A stretch of 11,535 nt of DNA, taken from Gammaproteobacteria bacterium. Its GTDB lineage: Bacteria; Pseudomonadota; Gammaproteobacteria; DSM-16500. The DNA lies in NCBI GenBank assembly GCA_021323555.1, contig JAJONP010000056.1, forward strand, positions 1 through 11,535, in the 5' to 3' direction. The notes beneath the pieces were generated by a model. It saw only the letters and a list, made by a program, of their open reading frames with translations. It did no database searches and had not been told where the DNA came from. The position numbers were made by a program, and so were the translations under genes. Positions 7,166 through 11,535 of this stretch are shown one piece after another. Positions within the stretch are counted from its first letter, which is position 1, and the number at the start of each line of letters is the position of its first letter.

Positions 7166-8234
7166 TCTGACTCCCACCTTCTCTATTTTTATTTTCTAAG
7201 GAGCGTTCTAATTTCAAATGACTTTTCATTAACTCACCCGGATTTGTTTGCGCTGCCAGCAAAGATAATTCTCCGCATAATACTGCACAGGCTGCAATAA
7301 TAGCTAGACGCCGTGCATTTTCGCCACGTGCCCGTTCCTCAAGACACCCTAACTGTTGTAGATTATCCCGTACAAAATCATGTGCCTTTCCATTGCCTAC
7401 TGTACCTACAATGACATTAGGCAGAGTCACTGTAAAATATAAATCTTCATTCCGCGACTCAGCGTGCACTATCCCCTGCGATCCTTCAATAATATTAGCA
7501 GCGTCTTGTCCTGTCGCTAAATAAAAACCTAATAGCATATTCGCAAAATGTGCATTCGCACTGCGAAGACTGCCTGCAACGACACTGCCTATTAAATTTT
7601 TCTTAATATTTAACTGGACTATTTTATTAGACGTTGTTTTCAAAAAACGCTGACAAAGAGCAGATGAAATTAACACTTCCGCAACCACATATTTCCCTCT
7701 GCCTAAAATACCATTCACAGCCGAGACTTTTTTATCCGCACAATAATTTCCTGAAATAGAAACATAGTTTAAATTTTTATAATCCGATAAAATCCATTTC
7801 ATCAAGCAATCACTTGCAAGTGTTACCATGTTATGGCCTGCTGCATCGGCAGTATTAAATTCAAAACGCAAATAAATTAAATTGCCGACTTGTTGACTAT
7901 GAATATCCAGCAAACGAGCATAACGGCTGGTTTCAGCGACCATCCCTTGCATTTTTTCTTTCTGTTTGACGATGTTGAGAATCGCTTCATGCGCTTCTTG
8001 AATAGTATTCGCTTCCAGCACGACTGAACGCGTCATGCGTTCATCCACCACCATCGCACTAATACCCCCTGCTGCCGTACAGACCCTTGCACCTCGATGA
8101 GTAGATGCCCAGAGCGGTGTTTCAAAAGTTGCTAAAGGAATGGGAAGCAATGCATTGACCTCACCCTTTATTTTCACAGGTCCCACCAGTTGCATAGGAA
8201 TACTTGCAATCTGTTTATTGCGTTGCCAATTCAT
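7158..8234 (-). CDS. mvaA: HMG-CoA reductase, soluble, class I-like
   Basis: The enzyme reduces HMG-CoA to mevalonate with two NAD(P)H. All four catalytic residues are visible in this 358-residue protein: Glu38 in ATFETPLWASTHRGAR, Lys169 in SGNYCADKKVSAVNG, Asp244 in TGQDAAN, and His339 in ELMKSHLKLERS. FNTADAAGHNMVT (126–138) is the DAMGMN-type cofactor loop. The SGNYCxDKK and KSH motifs resemble class I (eukaryotic and archaeal) reductases more than class II bacterial ones, and as in archaea there is no membrane domain. ATG at 8234 is the only clear start; its Shine-Dalgarno sequence is weak (GGA). It is the first gene of the mevalonate operon and is divergent from idi across a 78-base gap. 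Confidence 0.95.
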   Translation of the reverse strand: MNWQRNKQIASIPMQLVGPVKIKGEVNALLPIPLATFETPLWASTHRGARVCTAAGGISAMVVDERMTRSVVLEANTIQEAHEAILNIVKQKEKMQGMVAETSRYARLLDIHSQQVGNLIYLRFEFNTADAAGHNMVTLASDCLMKWILSDYKNLNYVSISGNYCADKKVSAVNGILGRGKYVVAEVLISSALCQRFLKTTSNKIVQLNIKKNLIGSVVAGSLRSANAHFANMLLGFYLATGQDAANIIEGSQGIVHAESRNEDLYFTVTLPNVIVGTVGNGKAHDFVRDNLQQLGCLEERARGENARRLAIIAACAVLCGELSLLAAQTNPGELMKSHLKLERSLENKNREGGSQSA

Positions 8235-8255
8235 AATGCATCATTTCCATTTAGG

Positions 8256-8284
8256 TTCTCATTAGACGATAGGTATGGTATAAA
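8256..8284 (+). promoter_or_regulatory. Probable promoter of idi (extended -10)
   Basis: An extended -10 box, TGGTATAAA (TG at 8276–8277, hexamer TATAAA at 8279–8284), sits 17 bases after TTCTCA (8256–8261), which matches four of six -35 positions. Transcription would start near 8291, about 22 bases before idi. The same 78-base gap must also hold the mvaA promoter. On the minus strand TCTAAT (8266–8261) is a five-of-six -10 match but lacks a convincing -35, so that promoter is not called. Confidence 0.55.
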
Positions 8285-8312
8285 AGCGCCTCATTTTACT
8301 GGAACATGCCCA

Positions 8313-8840
8313 ATGGCCGCAACAGAACATATCATTTTAGTAGATGAAAATGACAACCCTATCGGCACGGCTGAAAAACTTCAAGCCCACCGCGAAGGTT
8401 TGCGCCACCGCGCTTTTTCAATCTTTGTCTTTTCAGGAGATCATTTACTGCTTCAGCAACGCGCCAAAGAAAAATATCATTCGCCCGAACTTTGGACGAA
8501 CACCTGCTGTTCCCATCCCCGCGAGGGAGAAACAGTTATTGAAGCAGGACAACGCCGTCTTAAAGAAGAAATGGGGCTCAATATATCTTTGCAAACAATA
8601 GGTTGGTTTCATTACATTGCGCATTTTAGCAATGGGTTAACAGAAAATGAAGTAGACCATATCCTGATTGGCACGACATTTCATCGAGAAATAATACCTA
8701 ACCCATTGGAAGTATTAGCTTATCGCTGGATTACTCTTCCGGAGCTCGAAAAAGAATTAGCCGATAACCCTGAGCGATTTACACCTTGGTTAAAACAGGC
8801 TTTAAAAATAGTGAAATCTCATAAAAAAGCTATTCATTAA
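8313..8840 (+). CDS. idi: Isopentenyl-diphosphate delta-isomerase, type 1
   Basis: This Nudix-fold, metal-dependent enzyme interconverts IPP and DMAPP, the last step needed after the mevalonate pathway. The 175-residue protein matches E. coli Idi (182 residues). It has metal ligands His26 and His32 (AHREGLRHRAFS), catalytic Cys66 and ligand His68 in WTNTCCSHP, a Nudix-like helix at 77–89, and Glu111/Glu113 in TENEV. The frame is open upstream to 8190, but ATG at 8313 (MAATEHIILVDE) aligns with the E. coli start (MQTEHVILLN) and avoids running into mvaA, so it is chosen; its GGA Shine-Dalgarno sequence is weak. The gene is transcribed away from the mevalonate operon. Many mevalonate bacteria instead carry type 2, flavin-dependent isomerase. 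Confidence 0.96.
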   Translation: MAATEHIILVDENDNPIGTAEKLQAHREGLRHRAFSIFVFSGDHLLLQQRAKEKYHSPELWTNTCCSHPREGETVIEAGQRRLKEEMGLNISLQTIGWFHYIAHFSNGLTENEVDHILIGTTFHREIIPNPLEVLAYRWITLPELEKELADNPERFTPWLKQALKIVKSHKKAIH

Positions 8841-8940
8841 AATGATGATCATGTATTTATTATGCGCCAAAAGGACATAATGATATTCCAACAACACGCA
8901 TATTAGCCAATTAATAGTCAAAAAATAGCCGAAGGATAGC

Positions 8941-8995
8941 CTATAATATTTTGATAAATAACATAAATTTAAAATATTTATCAAAAAAATTATAG
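8941..8995. repeat. AT-rich imperfect palindrome
   Basis: TTTTGATAAATA (8949–8960) and TATTTATCAAAA (8975–8986) are perfect 12-bp inverted copies around a 14-base loop. Outside them, CTATAAT (8941–8947) pairs with ATTATAG (8989–8995) across a small bulge. No T-run follows on either strand, so it is not a standard terminator. A protein-binding site or an insulating structure between idi and the next gene is possible. Confidence 0.65.
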
Positions 8996-9023
8996 CCAAA
9001 AAGGCAGAAAAATACTAAGCATC

Positions 9024-9045
9024 TATACTCAGGTTATGACTTGAG
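9024..9045 (+). promoter_or_regulatory. Possible promoter with overlapping operator-like dyad
   Basis: TATACT (9024–9029) matches the -10 consensus at five of six positions, but no good -35 box precedes it (AAGGCA at 9001–9006 with 17-base spacing). Immediately downstream is CTCAGGT-TATG-ACTTGAG (9028–9045), seven-base arms with one mismatch, placed where a repressor could cover the start site. A weak -35 with an operator suggests activator- or repressor-controlled expression of the gene at 9080. Confidence 0.35.
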
Positions 9046-9079
9046 AGGTGTTAATAGTTGAGAAACGGGGAGAGAAGTT

Positions 9080-11535
9080 ATGAGTATGAGCCATTCATTT
9101 GATGCTACACTTCAAACAAAAAAGGAAGCTCTTGGATATTTTGCAAGAGCAAAACAAGCGACCTATAAGAAGTCTGATTACGAAGAACTAGAAGCTTCAG
9201 TTTACTTGGAGGTACTCACCAAAGAACTAAAAGATGATCCTATTTTATTAGCCGCATTTGAAAAGCCACTCGCACCAAAGGGAGCTGCGGAAACACCAGA
9301 ATTGTGTGCTCACTACAGAAATGAAAAGCTGCGTAAAGTTAAAAACGCTGATGAATTACGTCTATTAATAGATACCTTAATAAAACTCATGCAATATAAA
9401 GCTTTCAAGCTAAATAGTGCCAAGGCTCGATTCATCACTGGCGTTCTTCAAGCCTGCTACCTAACAAGGGAATCTAAAGAGTCCGATAAAATACAGCGCT
9501 GGCAAACAATAAAAAGCATGTTGGAGTCTGTTAAGGATAGTCATCTCGCCGACTCATGGGGCATAGGAGACCAAGCCAGAGACATAGTAGGTATGGAACA
9601 AACTTTAATCCATTATAAAAATTCGCTTAAGACAGCTGTAAAAGTTGCAGAAATAGTCATATTAAAAGAAAAAATTCTCCAAACAAAGCTAGACATAAAA
9701 ACAGAGCTTGATGAGCTGAATGCTTCAATGGAGCAAATTCCCCTCACCTTACCAGCTTTTATTTACAATTTGTATGGAGCAAAACCAGCACTTCCTGCCA
9801 TTGACCACGAGTCTTTACATTCAAATGCAGCCCACCAAGAGCAAACGACAAGTTTACTCACTGTAGGAATACAACAAATTATGGGCATGAATAATCCTGC
9901 TCGTAACTTCTGCTATGATGAAGACACGGGTCAATTAAGACAATGTGGCAAAAATATCAATAAGCTCAATACGATCATTAAAATGCTTGGTGGAACAACT
10001 TTCGTTGACATGGAGGAAAGCTCAGCAAAAACAACACCTAACCCTAGCGCTAGCGTAAACTTTATTAAAAACCTTCGTGCTATGTTAAAAGACGGGCTAT
10101 TGGTTCTTGGCCAAGATGGCAGAATTACCCTTTATGCCATAGAAAAAGATGAGGAAGGTAGGGAAATAAAGAAAAAAGTAGAGCCTTCTTTCCCAAGTGG
10201 TTTTAGTTCAGAAATACTGCATCTTGAAAAAGAGCGAAATGATCCAGCGAAAGCTCAGGAACTACGTCACAAAGCGCTGGAAACATACATAGATATACTA
10301 GCGCACATACAACAGCTTCAACATGGTATCCAACTTAATGCCGAATACTCAGATTATTTAAATGACGCAGGCGAGTTAGGAGCTTTTTCAATGGTAGGCA
10401 TGACGCTGCATGAAGAGATGGAAGCGCATAACAAAAAAGTTGCTCAAGCGCTTTATACTAAAATAACCGATGTGTTAGAGATTTTTAACGAGCCAGTCGA
10501 AAAACAATTAAAAGCCGCTGCCCCAGGCTTCACACTAGACCAAAGATCTAAGGCTCTCGCATCTGCTCGCCAACAGAGCGGCAGCATAAAAAGGAGCGTG
10601 GACGATATTTTATTGCATGCTAAAAGAGTCAGTGAGAAACGCGAAGAAGCAGTGAATCAAATGAAAAACGGTCACCGCTCTTTTTCCAAATCTCTGAGAA
10701 AACTGGTTAGGAAATTTGACAATTTTCGTCTATTACAGTTTGAACTTGGACAAGATGTTCGGGAACTATCAGAGGAAGAGCTAAGAGGAATGTACGCTAC
10801 TTCAGCAGAATTTGATGCTGTAGTAGAACGACGATTACGAAAAAAAAGACCAAATGTAGAAGCAACTAGCAGCGATGAGGAAGAGGAAGATGAAGACGTA
10901 GAAATGCTACAAAGAGAAGAAGAAGATAGTAATCCTTCAGTAGAATCTAAAGACCAAGAGGGTGCCCCATCTCCTCAACGATCACTAAGCAGTCGAGGAT
11001 CGAGAGCTAGCAGTCTACCAGGAACCTTAACGCCTCCTACTTCTAGCAGGGAGAAAAGTCCTTCGCCTATCTCTAATAACTCTGAAGTAGCAGGAAGCGC
11101 AGCAGCAGAGTTTCATCCTGTTGAAGTTGCTGTCCCACAATCACCTGTACCCACTCAAGGGAAAGCAGAAGCAGAAGTAGCAGTAAAACAGCCACAACCT
11201 CTTGAAGCAGGCGAAGCAGAATTTCAAGTGGTTGCTAGAAGAGAAGAAAAAGGAAATGAAGATACGCGCGCTAGTAGGCAAGATGAACAAGGTCATAGGG
11301 CGGACAAATTTAAAGCAGCAGCCCAAGAAGAAGAGGAACAGAAAGCGGAAAAATTCGAATTAAAGCTAGAAGAAATACCTGCGCCTAAAGTATCGCCATA
11401 CATGTGGAAATATAATAGCGAAGAAAAAGAACCAGGAAAAAAATGGGTATACGAAAAGCCTGAAAAATTTAGCGCTGCTAGAAAAACCCTCGGCTATGAC
11501 AAGCAAGAACGAGCAGATCTACAGCCAGCCGATTT
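9080..11535 (+). CDS. Large charged coiled-coil protein of unknown function, C-terminus outside window; possible secreted effector
   Basis: An uninterrupted frame of 818 codons starts at ATG 9080 (MSMSHSFDATLQTKKEALG) with a strong GGGGAG seven bases upstream and is still open at the window edge. I recognise no enzyme domain. There is no signal peptide or membrane segment. Long amphipathic, charged helices are likely at about 170–222, 375–432, 445–485 and 503–560. They are followed by a basic cluster RRLRKKRP (584–591), the acidic run SSDEEEEDED (597–606), and a Ser/Pro-rich segment (617–665) with several SP/TP pairs (SPQR, TPPT, SPSP). The tail from about 670 is rich in Ala, Glu, Gln and Lys. 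This architecture and the Legionellales-like setting resemble Dot/Icm substrates; a structural or cytoskeleton-like protein is the alternative. It is certainly a gene, but its function is unassigned. Confidence 0.9.
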   Translation, partial: MSMSHSFDATLQTKKEALGYFARAKQATYKKSDYEELEASVYLEVLTKELKDDPILLAAFEKPLAPKGAAETPELCAHYRNEKLRKVKNADELRLLIDTLIKLMQYKAFKLNSAKARFITGVLQACYLTRESKESDKIQRWQTIKSMLESVKDSHLADSWGIGDQARDIVGMEQTLIHYKNSLKTAVKVAEIVILKEKILQTKLDIKTELDELNASMEQIPLTLPAFIYNLYGAKPALPAIDHESLHSNAAHQEQTTSLLTVGIQQIMGMNNPARNFCYDEDTGQLRQCGKNINKLNTIIKMLGGTTFVDMEESSAKTTPNPSASVNFIKNLRAMLKDGLLVLGQDGRITLYAIEKDEEGREIKKKVEPSFPSGFSSEILHLEKERNDPAKAQELRHKALETYIDILAHIQQLQHGIQLNAEYSDYLNDAGELGAFSMVGMTLHEEMEAHNKKVAQALYTKITDVLEIFNEPVEKQLKAAAPGFTLDQRSKALASARQQSGSIKRSVDDILLHAKRVSEKREEAVNQMKNGHRSFSKSLRKLVRKFDNFRLLQFELGQDVRELSEEELRGMYATSAEFDAVVERRLRKKRPNVEATSSDEEEEDEDVEMLQREEEDSNPSVESKDQEGAPSPQRSLSSRGSRASSLPGTLTPPTSSREKSPSPISNNSEVAGSAAAEFHPVEVAVPQSPVPTQGKAEAEVAVKQPQPLEAGEAEFQVVARREEKGNEDTRASRQDEQGHRADKFKAAAQEEEEQKAEKFELKLEEIPAPKVSPYMWKYNSEEKEPGKKWVYEKPEKFSAARKTLGYDKQERADLQPAD

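Larger units (their letters stand above)
8841..9079. other. AT-rich intergenic region between idi and the large orphan gene
   Basis: This 239-base gap is very AT-rich. It holds an imperfect palindrome (8941–8995), three scattered ATAGCC words, two TTAATAGT words (8911–8918 and 9051–9058), a TATACT box and a small dyad (9028–9045). A 65-codon minus-strand frame across it starts at TTG, runs into idi antisense and is hydrophobic only because of AT content, so it is not called. No U-tract terminator for idi is evident. Confidence 0.7.

Noticed and set aside
8190..8312. Longer idi start at 8190
   Set aside because: It would add 41 residues with no counterpart in E. coli Idi and overlap the mvaA start and both promoters.
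8802..8999. 65-codon hydrophobic minus-strand frame
   Set aside because: It begins at TTG, runs into the antisense of idi, and its hydrophobicity follows from AT-rich DNA; no ribosome site.

Overview
The window looks like the chromosome of a gammaproteobacterium of the Legionellales/Coxiella type. Three things suggest this: a housekeeping block tRNA-Val–thrS–infC–rpmI–rplT, a complete mevalonate pathway (rare in Gammaproteobacteria but known in Coxiella and relatives), and, next to it, a very long, charged, coiled-coil protein of the kind found among secreted effectors of host-associated Legionellales. This placement is inferred from gene content and motifs; no database search was possible.

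Positions 1–2910, minus strand, are the translation block. Transcription runs from a probable stable-RNA promoter near 2917–2945 through tRNA-Val(GAC), thrS, infC, rpmI and the start of rplT, which leaves the window at base 1. infC appears to start at an AUU codon with an ideally spaced Shine-Dalgarno sequence, the classical IF3 autoregulation arrangement. A perfect 10-bp hairpin lies in the infC–rpmI spacer, where L20 control acts in E. coli.

Positions 2911–3084 hold that promoter and a 61-bp near-perfect palindrome with no U-tract, lying between the mevalonate operon and the tRNA gene.

Positions 3085–8234, minus strand, are a five-gene mevalonate operon in the order HMG-CoA reductase, HMG-CoA synthase, mevalonate kinase, phosphomevalonate kinase, diphosphomevalonate decarboxylase. 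Each junction overlaps by 4–14 bases, and three of the genes seem to start at GTG codons set by Shine-Dalgarno spacing. Divergently, at 8313–8840 on the plus strand, lies a type 1 isopentenyl diphosphate isomerase (idi). These six enzymes convert acetoacetyl-CoA plus acetyl-CoA into IPP and DMAPP, the precursors of quinones, undecaprenyl phosphate and other isoprenoids.

Positions 8841–9079 are AT-rich, with an imperfect palindrome and a weak promoter. From 9080 to the end of the window, plus strand, runs one open frame of 818 codons with no stop. It has a strong Shine-Dalgarno sequence, long charged helices, a basic cluster beside a run of acidic residues, a Ser/Pro-rich segment and an Ala/Glu/Gln-rich tail. 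I recognise no enzyme domain in it. It is the least explained gene here and the best candidate for something undescribed. I saw no insertion sequence, CRISPR array, integrase or rRNA.
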